Counted from the first letter of the stretch, positions 45,336 to 57,330 are shown. The stretch is 64,000 nt of DNA from Melitaea cinxia (GCF_905220565.1 NC_059416.1:12710001-12774000); one strand, 5' to 3'. The notes: a model not told the origin generated them from the letters alone. Made by a program: numbers and translations.

Positions 45336-45687
45336 ACATAGCGCAGAAGAAGAGAAGCGGTAGGGAAGTGTACAAATAGTTGATAAAGAATTGGCATATA
45401 GGTAACAAGAAATATGATATTAAAAGAAGTAAATATACATACATAAACACATACATATATACACAATATACATACACATATACAAATAATTATTACATAT
45501 GAACAGATCATTTATGTTGAGTTCAGGAACGTGACATTTTATTTCTCTGCCAGATTAAGTTCGACAATATTTTGAACGAGCGTTTATATCGTCGTGAAAT
45601 GTGTTGAAATAACCATGTTAATTAGGTTATGTCCCTGGAGTCGAATATTTTGTTGAATTTATGTCTCTTGTGACCGTCGTCGACGCC
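45336..45687. other. Short stretch with CATA-rich low complexity
   Basis: Imperfect (ACATAT)n at 45430-45485; nothing else. Confidence 0.4.
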
Positions 45688-45962
45688 TAAACACCGACTG
45701 TCACGGTTCTATTCCTTCTCGAAGTGGATTTTTGTGCTTCTAAAAATATTTATTTTCGGTCTGGTTGTTTGTCCTTGTGGGTCTCCCCGCCGTGCCTCGG
45801 AGAGCACGTTAAGCTATCGGTCCCGGTTGTTATCATATACACGTGATAGGGATCGTTACTCGTAGTAGGGAATATATTCGCTAACCCGCAGTGAAGCAGT
45901 GTGGTGGATTAAGCTTCTATCCCTCTACATGGAGAAAGAGGCCTGTGAAAAAGCAGGCTGTT
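45688..45962 (+). mobile_element. SINE family A, variant copy
   Basis: CACGGTTCTATTCCTTCTCG (decayed B box), TTTATTTTCGGTCTGGTTG, GTGGGTCTCCCCGCCGTGCC and AGGCCTGTG, then the tail is lost. Same subtype as 11438-11790. Confidence 0.7.
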
Positions 45963-47059
45963 TTAAGCCTTGTTCTTAAAGAGTTATTAATAATCTGCAT
46001 TTCAAATCGGCGATAGCTTCATAAGAACCATTATTAATTTATTAAAAAAAACAGTGGGTATTGTTGAAATTTTTGATCTTCATTTTGATTCTTTGAGTGA
46101 CTATGAAGCTTCAAAAAGTTAAACCAAAACAACGACAAGTAAAGCTACGGTCTCGAGCTAGCGAGCAACGTCAGACATATCTGGGAGTGACCCGACGTTG
46201 GCACTCAATCAAGCGCCGCTTTCCACTTCACACTCATTTTTTTATCTCGCTTCTAAATCTGTTTCAGTTCATTCATGTCAAAAATTTATTGTAATCGATT
46301 TCATTTGACTGTGTTTTTTGAGTTTTATTTTAATTTTTATAGAGCGCTAAAATGTATATTGTATTTGGTCGTTGAACAGTGTAAAGTAACTTTCTACTAT
46401 GAAAGCCATTTGTGTAAAATAATATTAGTTGTAAATTAATATCCCATAAAGATACTTGCGTCACCCGACGAATGATTCAAACGGAAATAGTATTTTAATA
46501 TTAGATTGTTGGTTCAGCACTGAATGGAGTAGTTTCCGAGCTCGCCGGCTCCACCCGCTCTGTGACATTCTGAAGAATTTTAGATGAGTACAGCACGCTC
46601 TTGGGCACTTTGCTGTTAGGCTTGGCGGGGGTTGAGTGTTCCAGCCAGTTTTGTTAAAATATTCAATTTATCTATGTTACAACCGAAAATTCCATGACAA
46701 CACTATAATTATATTTGAATATATTTTATTGTATAATATAAATGAATGAAGTTTTTGCCGTTACCTTTTTATTTAAAGGCTTTTGTTCTTGGAAATTTTG
46801 ATAGAATGATTACATGATTCGTAGAAGTCTCATAAAAATAGTTATTTTGAAACTAAATATACTGTCGTATTTCTAATATTTCGAAAAGGGAAACACATAA
46901 AAGTGTAAATATCTTATAACATACACACTCGGTCGCCTAATCAACTTAATGCTTGTGTTATAGATAAGTGACAGCCGAATATTACACCAAAATATTATTT
47001 TTCGATATTTACATAAATAATGAGTAAATTACACATACATAAATAAATATAAATATGAC
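45963..47059. other. Gene-free stretch
   Basis: Nothing recognised. Confidence 0.45.
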
Positions 47060-47145
47060 ACCCAGACTCAGGGAAGATTCGAACCCGCAATGCCTGGAGC
47101 AGAAAGCAAGGCCACTACAAACTGTGCCAACGGGCTAGTCGAGTA
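47060..47145 (-). repeat. tRNA-derived SINE head, reversed
   Basis: GATTCGAACCCGCAATGCC (reversed B box) and CACTACAAACTGTGCCAACG (reversed A-box region). Confidence 0.55.
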
Positions 47146-47267
47146 TGTCTCGCTAGCGCGTAACGAAAGCTCGCGGCGCGCTGTCAATTACTGTATCTAT
47201 TTATTTATTTATTGCCATAAATATATTATTACAGGTTTATTACCTAATGTGATAATGAATTGAAAAA

Positions 47268-47372
47268 TAGTCTCGTGAACAAAATATTCGCAGTTAATGT
47301 CAAAATTTCGAGCTTCGCAAAATGAGTAAATATCCCGTTTATGAATAGTTTTAGTAATAGAAGGAACCATGC
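47268..47372 (+). repeat. Family H relic
   Basis: AGTCTCGTGAACAAAATATT, TTCGAGCTTCGCAAAATGAG, CCGTTTATGAATAGTTTTAG. Confidence 0.5.
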
Positions 47373-47424
47373 TAATCTAAAATCTTATATAAAATTGTTA
47401 TTATTCAATTCGATAATAATATAG

Positions 47425-48068
47425 AATAATAATTATACATCAGCTATATGCCAGTGAAAGTCCCGTCAAAAACGGTCCTGCCATTTCAGAGATTAAAGAA
47501 CAGACAGACAAAAATTATAAAAAATGTTATTTTGGTATATGTACCGTGTATACCTACATACATATGAATTTAGTAAAAAGCGGTTATTTTTTTAACCAAC
47601 TTCAAAAAAAGAAGGAGGTTACTCAATTCGACCGTATATATATTTTATGTATGTTCGGGGATAACTCCGTCGTTTATGAACCGATTTTGATAATTCTTTT
47701 TTTGTTGTAAAGAAGATATCCCTGGTTAGGTACGATGATAAGGAAACCAGGATCTGATGATGGGATCCCAGAGAAATCGAGGGAAACTCTCGAAAATCCG
47801 AAATAACTTTTTACTGGGTGTACCGATTTTAATAATTTTTAATTTAATCGAAAGCCGATGTTTATCATGTGGTCACATTTAAATTTAATCGAGATCTGAT
47901 TACAACTTTTGATGTTTGATGATGCGTATTTACTTGACTATTTTTTCGTCTACCCACGTTGTATTACTTGTCGATATAATTGAAGTCGGTTTTTCTTCGT
48001 TTGCCTGCAAACACAATTATTAATATTACAAACAGACACACCAATTTTATTTATTTGTATAGACTAGA
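47425..48068 (+). repeat. Family G repeat split by a D element
   Basis: The left part 47425-47591 (ACATCAGCTATATGCCAGTG to AAAGCGGTTATTTT) and the right part 48022-48068 (ATATTACAAACAGACAC...TTTATTTGTATAG) are contiguous in other G copies (15765-15832; 53549 onward, reversed). The intervening 430 bp is D5. Confidence 0.75.
47592..48021 (+). mobile_element. Repeat family D, copy D5, nested in G
   Basis: Starts TTAACCAACTTCAAAAAAAG and ends GAAGTCGGTTTTTCTTCG, TTTGCCTGCAAACACAATTA. It lacks the first module. The flanking G sequence fixes its boundaries to within a few bases. Confidence 0.8.
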
Positions 48069-48270
48069 CGCAGATGTTCAAAGATAAGAATACGGTATTA
48101 ATTTTATCACAGATAAATACGTGTCTTTGGGATATATCTAACATAACTTTCGATTTACTAAAATTGTTCATTCTTCCATGAAGTTTATATTTTATGTGAC
48201 AAACGTATGAATGAGAGTTGTTCCGAAATATAGTCTACTGGTTGTGTACAACAATTTAAAATATTGATGA

Positions 48271-48430
48271 TGCGTTGGCACAGTGGTCACCGCAACTGGC
48301 TCATGTGCTAGCTGTCGCGGGTTCAATTAATATGGGGAATATTTATCTATATCAGTATATAGTACCTAAGTATGTCAAACAGATGTTTGTCGGTCGGAGC
48401 GTATCTGATTAAATTATGTGTTTCTTGATG
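48271..48430 (+). mobile_element. tRNA-derived SINE, decayed
   Basis: GCGTTGGCACAGTGGTCACC (A-box region) and TGTCGCGGGTTCAATTAATA (B box), then CAAACAGATGTTTGTCGGTC. Confidence 0.6.
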
Positions 48431-48924
48431 CCGTCGATTGTTAAACGTTTATGTTGTCAAAATCGATAACATCGCATGAGTCACTATCCAACTAAACCGC
48501 GATACTTTGGTACAATACAAGTAGTAATATATTATTATTGTGTATTATGCAGCGTATTATTATAATGCAAGCCACTAGTAATCGTAATCGCTTCATTATG
48601 TTAGCATGAGATCATAATGGCTCGTCCCGCGTCCATTGTGCGTCTAATTGCCGTCTTCGCGAACAGGAGATACCTCGCCTTACGTAACGATATCACAAGC
48701 CACGGTAATGGACAATGGATGACAATCCTTTAAATATTTCTGCCGTAAGTTTTACTTTACGAGTACGAGTATATAGGATTTGATTACGTGAGATGTGACA
48801 TCGAGTGGTAATACTCGTAGCAGTCGTCATACTAGTACTGTATTGCAACAAAACACACTATAAGACTTTAATGAAAATATGGAAACCGAAAAAGAAATAT
48901 TCTGGTGTACGTAAAGTCGGTTTT
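48431..48924. other. Gene-free stretch
   Basis: Nothing recognised. Confidence 0.4.
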
Positions 48925-49217
48925 TAACCGACTTCCAAAAAAGGAGGAGGTTCTCAATTCGACTGTATTTTTTTTAATGTATGTATGTTATTTTAGAACT
49001 TTTTACTGGGTGTACCGATTTTGATAAATTTTAATTTAATCGAAAGCTGATGTTTATCATATGGTCACATATAAATTTTATCGAGATCTGATTACTACTT
49101 TTTGAGTAATCTTTGATAACGCGTAGTTACTTGACTATTTTTTCGTCGATCTACGTTGTATTACTCGTCGATGTAATTGAAGTCAGTTTTTTTTCGTTTG
49201 CGAGCAAACACAATTAT
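48925..49217 (+). mobile_element. Repeat family D, copy D6 (internal deletion)
   Basis: TTTTAACCGACTTCCAAAAA at the left; GTTTGCGAGCAAACACAATT at the right; only the final module remains. Confidence 0.8.
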
Positions 49218-49246
49218 ATCACTAACGATCTTGTCAAGAAAGGAGT

Positions 49247-49308
49247 GTAAAAAATACTATCGAATTGAGAACCTCCTCCTTTTTAAAGGTGGTTAAAAAT
49301 CAAGTTAT
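49247..49308 (-). repeat. Family D terminal fragment, D7
   Basis: CGAATTGAGAACCTCCTCC and GGTGGTTAAAAA, a reversed left end of D, 30 bp after D6. Confidence 0.65.
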
Positions 49309-49391
49309 TGCAATTAGTTAGAAACGTAATAATTATACTCACGTCTACATTTTATAGATAACAAAATATTTATTCAAATAAATATATCGCC

Positions 49392-49500
49392 TTAGCCTGT
49401 AATATCCACTACTGGGCATAGGCCTCTTTCCCCATGTAGGATAAGGATCAGAGCTTATCCACCACGCTGCTGCAATACGGGCTGGTGGATGATCGCAATA
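49392..49500 (-). mobile_element. SINE family A 3' fragment
   Basis: CTTAGCCTGTAATATCCACT, GGCATAGGCCTCTTTCCCC and TCCACCACGCTGCTGCAAT. Confidence 0.75.
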
Positions 49501-50992
49501 AATATCTGGTACAGTAAATATGCAGTACAATAAATAGCACTACATGGTATACGCTTTAGAGATACAAAGAATATGAATTCGATTTGGCAGAAGTTGAATA
49601 TTCCTTTCGTAAAGGCCTACGACTGAGGCAGGAAAGTAAAAAGGTCGTGGCGCTGGCATCTCGTTAAGATTGCTACAGCGAGGCTCTCGATCGCGTTCCC
49701 GAGGGGCGCTCGTAACGTCGACACAATGCGCCCCGAGGGGCTCGTTGCGCTTTATTGCGAGGACGCGGACCGCCGAGTTGCGGGAACGCACCTATACCTT
49801 GAAGCTATATCGACATTACTTTCACTGCTCGCCTCCTGTCGGCCGCTACGAGCTGTCATCTTTCGGAATGACCACATCCCTTTCGATAGAAGTAGTAAAA
49901 TTACTTAGCACAAAACAACTTTCATTACTTGGACGATAAAGCAGACTATAAAGTAATAATTTCTCTATAAATCGACCGTCCTGTCTGTAATGCGAACATA
50001 AAAGGGATCCCAGAGTTAAGCTTTGGTCCGCAGACGGAATGCACTATATATAGCGAGATGATTTGGCGATGCGCCAGCTGGAATTCCAGCGGCGCATTCT
50101 GCGGCACTGTGACTCCTGGCGGTGGCGGTAAAACTAGGAGACAACATTGTATCGTTGACACCGTTGTATCCATGTATATAAGTATCATCCATCTTCATGG
50201 TATATTTTGTCTTGGAAACTGATTTCTAATTCACTTTCATTCACATTTTAGTGTTTACAACAAATGTTATAAAAAAATAACCGTATCGTAAGTCGTAAAA
50301 GTTTATAGCGAGCAACACGGAACACAGATCGTAACATTCGACTCACGGCCATTAAACGTTATTAAATCATCGCGTCTCGTTCGGACCATCGCTCACGTCT
50401 CCGGAGTTCGGAGTTCGAGCAAAAACTTTAAACAAAAACCAGTCTCGTCCACCGTGACTCACTGATGTGCGCGACAGGTGATTTGACTACCATTTATTGT
50501 TGTTTACTCCTTCGACTTAACACATAATAAATGATCTCAACATTACGATTCTGTTACGAACACACTAATTGACATTCTGATCGCATTCTTGATTACACTC
50601 CGAGCGGCAAATATGTTAAATAGTGGTTCATTTGTAAGTTATTTGTTGTTCTATATAATTCAAATATAAATCACAAATTCAAACATATGTTATATTCGAT
50701 AAACAATAATAGGATCTGTGATCCTCGCAAAAGAACACCGATTCCAACCAAAGATGATCCGTGAGGCTATTGAAATTAAAGAAACATTCAAATTTCAATA
50801 GAGAAGATGGCTGGCTATTACCACCTGCTTGGGGTCCCATTATTAATATAATTAAATCAAAAACCAAGCATAATATACCACAGATTAAAGACTAGCACAA
50901 TCTGCGTAGATAGGACTAAATAAAATATTGATGTATGTCGGGTAGTTTCGAATAACTTTGTAACGTTCGGCCGTCTGACACCTCAGTCCTCC
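49501..50992. other. Gene-free stretch
   Basis: GC-richer at 49620-49860 with several overlapping open frames on both strands, none with recognisable features. Nothing else. Confidence 0.45.
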
Positions 50993-51082
50993 CGTGACCA
51001 TGGTTGCTGTAAAGTATCCGAAACGACGGTTAAAAAGTTAATAAACCGCGATAAAATCTGAAAAAGTTGTTTCATTTAAATA
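50993..51082 (+). repeat. Family I repeat, second copy
   Basis: CCCGTGACCATGGTTGCTGT, AAAGTATCCGAAACGACGG and AATAAACCGCGATAAAATC. Confidence 0.6.
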
Positions 51083-51414
51083 AATCACAACTTTAATTAA
51101 AAGAATGATTAATGAGAACATCATCATCAAATGACGGAAATGGTTCATGATTGACATCCGGAAATGATATAGAATAGTAAACTTATCAATTCTCAAGTTA
51201 TACCGTAGAGTATTTTGGTAATCGGAGTTCTGGATCGTTTGCTTTCCGCTGAAGCAACAAATAGGAGCGACACGGGCTCTGGTAATTATATCTCGCGCGA
51301 GCACTGACAGCTCTCTTAACTCGTTCGGCACCACACGCGTGTGACCTCTCCGACAGGTCAGGATTCAGCGAAACGTTGGGATCATCGGTAAAGTTTTCAG
51401 TTCAAAAGTAAAAC

Positions 51415-51580
51415 TTGCCACCAGGCTAGCGCAGTGGTCACTGCTAATGGTTAACCTCGCTAATGATCGAAGGTTTGACTCCGCCGTTGTAAAAATGTTG
51501 GTATAGACCAAACAGATATTAGTCGTGCTCTGAGTCGTTGGTTTGTTTTGTGTGTTTCCGGATCTCAAACAAAAGTTCCT
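51415..51580 (+). mobile_element. tRNA-derived SINE, decayed
   Basis: GGCTAGCGCAGTGGTCACTG (A-box region), GAAGGTTTGACTCCGCC (B box) and CAAACAGATATTAGTCGTGC. Confidence 0.6.
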
Positions 51581-52005
51581 CATTTTACTAAAAATCTCAA
51601 AACTCGCGAAGGAATGCTCTGTATCGAAAGGGTTAAAAAAGAAAAATGCGATGTTGTGATATCAGATATTCATGTTCAATAAAAGACGAGAATTCTTCTC
51701 TGTTATATCATTCGCATTTTTCTGTTATCCGGTTAAGAAAACGAGGATACAATTTAGATAAGACGTGTCATACTTTCGATATCTTGTGCCGATGTCGGGG
51801 GACCTGTCAGGTGACAAGTAAAAACTTAAACTAAATTGCTTAGCTTTATAAACAACATCATAGCTATTTTTGGAGACTTCGATTTAATCAAAACGAATAA
51901 AATTATCATAAATATGTCATATCGCTTACCCTAAAGTTTCGAGATAACGGTGACATATATTTATATGTTAACTGCCAATTCGAGTATCTTTTACAATTTT
52001 CCGAC
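51581..52005. other. Gene-free stretch
   Basis: Nothing recognised. Confidence 0.4.
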
Positions 52006-52323
52006 TTTTTTTTATATCACTAGGTCGACAAACAAGCGTGAGCCGTACCTGATGGTAAGAAATTACCGTAGCTTAAAGACACCTGCAACACCAGAAGCAT
52101 CGCAAGCGCGTTGCCGACGCAATCCCCAATCCCCCCCCCCCCAGGAGCTCTGGTCACCTTACTCACTAACGGGAACACAATACTGCTTGAAAACAGTATT
52201 ATTTAGCTGTGATCTTCTGTAAGGTCGAGGTACTACCCCAGTCGGGCTGCTCCATAATTTGAGCAGGAAATTCCTGCTGTGCCCTACCTCAGTAAGAAAT
52301 TCCTGCTGTGCCCTATCTCAGTA
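52006..52323 (+). repeat. Family F repeat, copy F3
   Basis: A T-run, CACTAGGTCGACAAACAAGC, a C-run of about 12 at 52130-52142, and the palindrome at 52262-52278. The last about 30 bp (AAATTCCTGCTGTGCCCTA) is duplicated in tandem at the 3' end. Confidence 0.75.
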
Positions 52324-53110
52324 AACGACTGTCCTTAAAAAGTTAATAAACATTCCACAGCTGAGCAAAATCTTATTGTGCGTATAGAAAAAATCGAGTG
52401 TGCTTTAGATCACACGACTCAAGTGAAACTTCTTTAGTTGCCCGTCCAGTAATAAACGAAACGAAACTCTCTTTCTATCTTCACTAACTTATATCTCTCT
52501 CAACTTCCGTTTACCTCGCCCGATCGCACTTTTCGTAACGCTCTCGTCACGCGTTTAACAGCTTACTCTTACTCCCCAAGTCAAGCGTGCGTAAAGTTTT
52601 ACTTCAAAAGCTAAGTTGGCTACCAGGTGACCGTGATGAGAACCGAGAATAGAAAATAATAATGTAATAAACGCTAATATCTTCTCCGATTGGGATCGAA
52701 CCTGTCCACCTTTAGGAAATTTAACATCTGAACGGTTATCTTGTTTTCATATACTTGATGCGACTCAGGGTGTATGCGATTCTTGATGTATGGTATGGTA
52801 TGGTGTGGTTAACACGGGCTGGTTTCCGCAACTCGACGACTTTGCGCCTATTTTGCGTGTGTGGGAGTGATTCGGTTCACTCTTGCCACCCAAGCTCCTC
52901 CAGAAACTTTAGAAGCTTTTTTGGCTTCTTGAAGATCTCCGGAAGTGTCTTCAGGGTGCCAAGATGTTGTGCCCGGGATTCTTGATGTAACGACATTTAC
53001 AGATACTCGTAGATATGGGAGGGAAATTATATGTTTTATGACGGCAATATCGGCTGCACTCCTTTCAATATTTCCGTTACAGAATAAATAAACGCTTCAC
53101 ACTCAACGGC
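52324..53110. other. Gene-free stretch
   Basis: Nothing recognised. Confidence 0.4.
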
Positions 53111-53290
53111 CCCCGGTAGGATGTTCTCCTTTGTCGGGGGTCCGGAAACACACACAATACACAAGCACAAACGCCCAGACCACGACAAACATCTATGGCC
53201 GATACAAATGTCTGTCGTGAGCGGGAATCGAATCTGCGACAAGCGCAACAGCCAGTGCTATGACCACTGCGCCAACGCGTCGTCGAGAAG
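53111..53290 (-). mobile_element. SINE with tRNA head, reversed
   Basis: On the - strand: GCGTTGGCGCAGTGGTCATA (A-box region), GCAGATTCGATTCCCGCTC (B box), GACAGACATTTGTATCGGCC, then GGGCGTTTGTGCTTGTG. Confidence 0.75.
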
Positions 53291-53548
53291 AAAGCAGATC
53301 TCAAGATTTTCGAAATAATATTAGAAGGGAACGTATATTGCGTACCTAGTAGTCAATATATTCTGGTCAGCGGCGAGTTAATCAAAGGTTCAGCTAATGA
53401 AAGTCACGTCCGCAAGTACGAGGCGGCTGATCGCGCGCTCGTGAGCGGCGGTGTGCTCGCGACTGGACTGATCGCCTTCATTGTCCGACTACCACTACAT
53501 TACTTCGCTGTATATCATCTTTATCTATATCTATAGTTACATCTGTAC
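53291..53548. other. Short unique stretch
   Basis: Nothing recognised. Confidence 0.35.
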
Positions 53549-53838
53549 AACTAAATAAAATTGGAGTGTCTGTTTGTAATGTTAAAATAACTACTATTCA
53601 ATAAATTCATATGGATGTACATTTTTTACAATTTTTGTCTGTCTGTCTGTCTGTTTGTTCCGGCTAATCTCTGAAAAGACTGTACCGATTTTGACGGAAA
53701 TTTCACTGGCAGATAGCTGATGTAATAAGGAGTAACTTAGGCTACTTTTATTTTAGAAATTTGTTTATTTTGTAATTCTGCGAACTGAACAATATTTTTT
53801 TTTAATTCCACGCGGATGAAGTCGCGGGCACAGATAGC
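53549..53838 (-). repeat. Family G repeat, reversed
   Basis: Right end CGGATGAAGTCGCGGGCAC; left end TTGGAGTGTCTGTTTGTAAT. Contains a (GTCT)n run at about 53638-53653. Confidence 0.7.
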
Positions 53839-53868
53839 TTTATATATTATTTCGAATCAGTTATCAAA

Positions 53869-54491
53869 TAATTGTGTTTGCAGACAAACGAAAAAAAACC
53901 GACTTCAATTACATCGACAAGTAATACAACGTAGATCGACGAAAAAATAGTCATGTAACTACGCGTTATCAAAGATTACTCAAAAAGTAGTTATCAGATC
54001 TAGATAAAATTTAAATGTGACCACATGATGAACATCAGCTTTTCATTAAATTAAAAATTATCAAAATCGAAACACCCAGTAAAAAGTTATTGCGGATTTT
54101 CGAGAGTTTCCCTCGATTTCTCTAGGATCCCATCATCAGATCCTCGTTTCCTTATCATGGTACTAAACTAGAGATATCCCCTTTCCAACAAAAAAAGAAT
54201 TATCCAAATCGGTATATCCAGTAGAAAGTTATGCGGTATAATACAACGTAGGTCGACGAAAAAAGCGTCAAGTAAAAACGCATTATTAGATATAACTCGA
54301 AAAGTAGTTGTTAGATCTCAAATAAATTTAAATGGGACCAATTGGCACACACCACCTTTCGATTAACACAAAATTTGTCGAAATCGGTCCACCCGGTCAA
54401 AAGTTCTGATGTAACATACATAAAAAAAAAAAAAAAAAAAAAAATACAGTCGAATTGAGAACCTCCTCCTTTTTTGGAAGTCGGTTAAAAA
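53869..54491 (-). mobile_element. Repeat family D, copy D8
   Basis: Reverse orientation, full length. Hairpin end imperfect (GTTTGCAGACAAAC); left end GGAAGTCGGTTAAAAA; an A-run of about 22 near 54422-54444. Forms the left arm of a large inverted repeat with D10. Confidence 0.85.
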
Positions 54492-54736
54492 ACGAGGAGG
54501 TTATCAATTCGACAGAATTTTCATGTGTGATACCTCATAACTTTTTACTAAATGTATCATTTTTGTTGATTACTTTTTATTCGAGAGCTTGTCTTGTAGA
54601 AAGATTTAAATTAGTTCGCCGTTAAACTTGAGCGAGATCGGACGAGTAGTTATCGCGTTATTTCCAATAATGTGTACTGACTGTATTTGTCGATGTAGTT
54701 GGTTGATTGTTTTCGTTTGAGAAAATACAGAATTAT
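54492..54736 (+). mobile_element. Diverged D-like element, D9
   Basis: ACGAGGAGGTTATCAATTCG at the left, AACTTTTTACTAAATGTATC inside, and a TGTAGTTGGTTGATTGTTTT end with an altered hairpin region. A separate subfamily lying between D8 and D10. Confidence 0.6.
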
Positions 54737-55494
54737 TAACCGACTTCCAAAAAAGGAGGAGGTTCTCAATTCGACTGTATTTTTTTTTTTTTTTATATGT
54801 ATGTTACATCAGAACTTTTGACTCGGTGGAGCGATTTCGACAAATTTTCTTTTAATCGAAAGGTGGTGTGTGCCAATTGGTCCCATTTAAATTTATTTGA
54901 GATCTAACAACTACTTTTCGAGCTATATCTAATAATGCGTTTTTACTTGACGCTTTTTTCGTCGACCTACGTTGTATTTTACCGCATAACTTTCTACTGG
55001 ATGTACGGATTTTGATAATTCTTTTTTTGTTGGAAAGGAGATATCCCAAATTTAGTACCATGATAAGGAAACCAGGATCTGATGATGGGATCCTAGAGAA
55101 ATCGGGGGAAACTCTTGAAAATCCGCAATAACTTTTTACTAGGTGTACCGATTTTGATAATTCTTTTTTTGTTGGAAAGAAGATATCCCTAGTTTAGTAC
55201 CATGATAGGGACACCAGGATCTGATGATGGGATCCCAGACAAATCGAGGGAACTTCTTGAAAATCCGCAATAACTTTTTATTAGGTTTACCGATTTTAAT
55301 GATTTTGAATTTAATCTAAAGCCGAAGTTTATCATGTGGTCACATTTAAATTTCATCGAGATCTGATAACAACTTTTTGAGTAATCTTTGAAAATGCGTT
55401 GTTACTTGACTATTTTTTCGTCGATCTACGTTGTATTACTCGTCGATGTAATTGAAGTCGGTTTTTTTTTCGTTTGCGAGCAAACACAATTATT
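54737..55494 (+). mobile_element. Repeat family D, copy D10 (extra 142-bp unit)
   Basis: Full-length + copy. Left AACCGACTTCCAAAAAAGG, right CGTTTGCGAGCAAACACAAT. AACTTT-starting modules at 54988, 55130 and 55272, exactly 142 bp apart, so the unit present once in D2 is present twice here. Confidence 0.85.
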
Positions 55495-56012
55495 AATTTA
55501 AATACTTCAAGTATTCAATCGCTTAACTTAATTAAAAGTTTACACGAATGTGTAATTCATCTTTCCGAATTTGATTTTATTTGTGAATTGTCAATGATTA
55601 TTCTAATTTAGAAATGTCAACGCATGAGATGTCCACACATGCATAACAATTTAGTTTACAATGCTTTGTTTCTCACCCTTTCATTGTTATGATCGCTGTT
55701 TTAAAACAAGGCCTTTTATTTCTCCAGTGTTTTGATTTTTTACGGTTTTAACTTTATGACCCTCGGTTACGCTTGTCGATTTAATTTCTAGTAAGGTTAT
55801 TCGTCACCCTGCTTCTTTCTCCTGTATTACAATCTCTAATGTTATTGTACTTCGTGAACATTAGTTGTGATCATGATGTCGTGACTGACGCTAGTTCTAC
55901 GAAACAAATTGATTATATCAACGTTTTGGAATCGCTTACAAACGATTGGGCTCGATTGGATCTGTATTTTTACTAAAATATGATTTCAATTGAAGAAGGT
56001 ACCTACATAGAA
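55495..56012. other. Gene-free stretch
   Basis: Nothing recognised. Confidence 0.4.
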
Positions 56013-56299
56013 TTTTTTTTTAATGTCATTAGGTCGGCAAACAAGCGTACGGCTCACCTGATGGTAAGCGATTACCGTAGCTTATAGACACCTGCAACAC
56101 CAGAAGCATCGCAAGCGCATTGCCGACCCAATCCCCAATCCCCCCAGGAGCTCTGGTCACCTTACTCACCAACAGGAACACAATACTGCTTGAAAACAGT
56201 ATTATTTAGCTGTGATCTTCTCTAAGGTCGAGCTATACTACCCCAGTCGGGCTGCTCCATATTTTGAGCAGGAAATTCCTGCTGTGCCCTACCTGAGTT
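56013..56299 (+). repeat. Family F repeat, copy F4
   Basis: A T-run, TTAGGTCGGCAAACAAGCGT, CTCACCTGATGGTAAGCG and the palindrome at 56267-56283. Very close to F5. Confidence 0.8.
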
Positions 56300-57080
56300 A
56301 AAGCATAATATTTTATCAATTTTCAATATTATCTAAGCTAAGAATAGTTTGATTTATGATGTAAATATCAAATAACATCTCCGGTCGGGCACGTGCGGCT
56401 CATCAAGCACCACACGTATGACGTACGACGTAGGACGGAGGGCGAGAAGTGGGGCGCGCTCTTTTCAATTAACCGATTTACCGCCGGCGCAGAAATATGT
56501 AGCCAACGGGCCTATTTATGTACATGTTTAATGAAATACTATAATTAGAAAATATGGGTTGTAATACAAACGTTGATCTTTTGCTGAAAACGATAGGAAT
56601 TTAATGAACGTCTAGACGGCGGGCTGCGGTGGTTTATTTGTTTTGGGCTTGGATAGAAATATGACTACGTTTCAGCCTTTGGTAGGAAAAAGATCAGAGC
56701 CTAATCCACCACGCTGTTCCAATGCGGTTTGGCGGATTATATAACTGGAAATATGACTGGATTGTTGTATTAAATTTTGAGTTTTTAAACTAAACATAAG
56801 CGTCGTACAGCTCCATTTTTGTTTCGACGCTCTTCGTCAGTTCTCCGGGGGAGGGGGTCCTGGGGTAAGGTCACCAACGTGCTTGCGACGCTTCTTATGT
56901 TTCAGGCGTGTATAGGCTACTGTAACCGCTTACCACCAGGTGGGCCGTAAGCTTATTTTCTACTCCAGTACAACGAAAAAATAAATTTAAACACGTTTGT
57001 CTGCTTTCCCTGATGAACACGGTGTCTTCAAACATAGTTTCCCGTTGTAATGTACTAACGGAGCGTTACCTCGCGTGCAG
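56300..57080. other. Stretch left of the LIM1 exon
   Basis: Probably the intron preceding LIM1, since the exon starts mid-codon. It contains a SINE-A scrap (56686-56740, ATCCACCACGCTGTTCCAAT) and a reversed F scrap (56855-56962, CTTACCACCAGGTGGGCCG). Confidence 0.6.
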
Positions 57081-57241
57081 GCAAGGTGGTGTGCGGCGCG
57101 TGCGGCGGCAAGTGCAGCGGCGAGGTGCTCCGCGTGTCGGACAAGTACTTCCACACGGCGTGCTTCACGTGCAGGACCTGCTCCGCGTCGCTGGCGCGCG
57201 GCGGCTTCTTCTGCAAGGACGGACACTACTACTGCCCGCAG
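57081..57241 (+). CDS. Unc-115: abLIM/Unc-115-like gene, exon with LIM1 (partial gene)
   Basis: This exon encodes LIM domain 1 of an actin-binding LIM protein (abLIM/UNC-115 family). These cytoplasmic proteins link signalling to actin, with four N-terminal LIM zinc fingers and, in the family, a C-terminal villin headpiece. The frame reads K-V-V-C-G-A-C, then H-T-A-C-F-T-C-R-T-C and Y-Y-C-P-Q, giving seven of the eight zinc ligands. The eighth (Asp) comes from the next exon. The acceptor tcgcgtgcag precedes 57081 and the donor CAG|GTACGG follows 57241. The exon begins with two bases completing a codon, so an upstream coding exon exists. It ends on a codon boundary. Residues such as GEVLRV, FHxxCFTC and GGFF match the abLIM LIM1 pattern better than other LIM families. 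Assignment to Unc-115 rather than another abLIM-like gene rests on remembered family patterns. GC content is far above the surroundings, as expected for an exon here. Confidence 0.9.
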
Positions 57242-57330
57242 GTACGGATCACCACTCGCAGCGCAGGGCGATATTAGACCATCAAAAAAAAAAACAGAAT
57301 TTCCAATGTTGAATCAACGATTCAACAATT

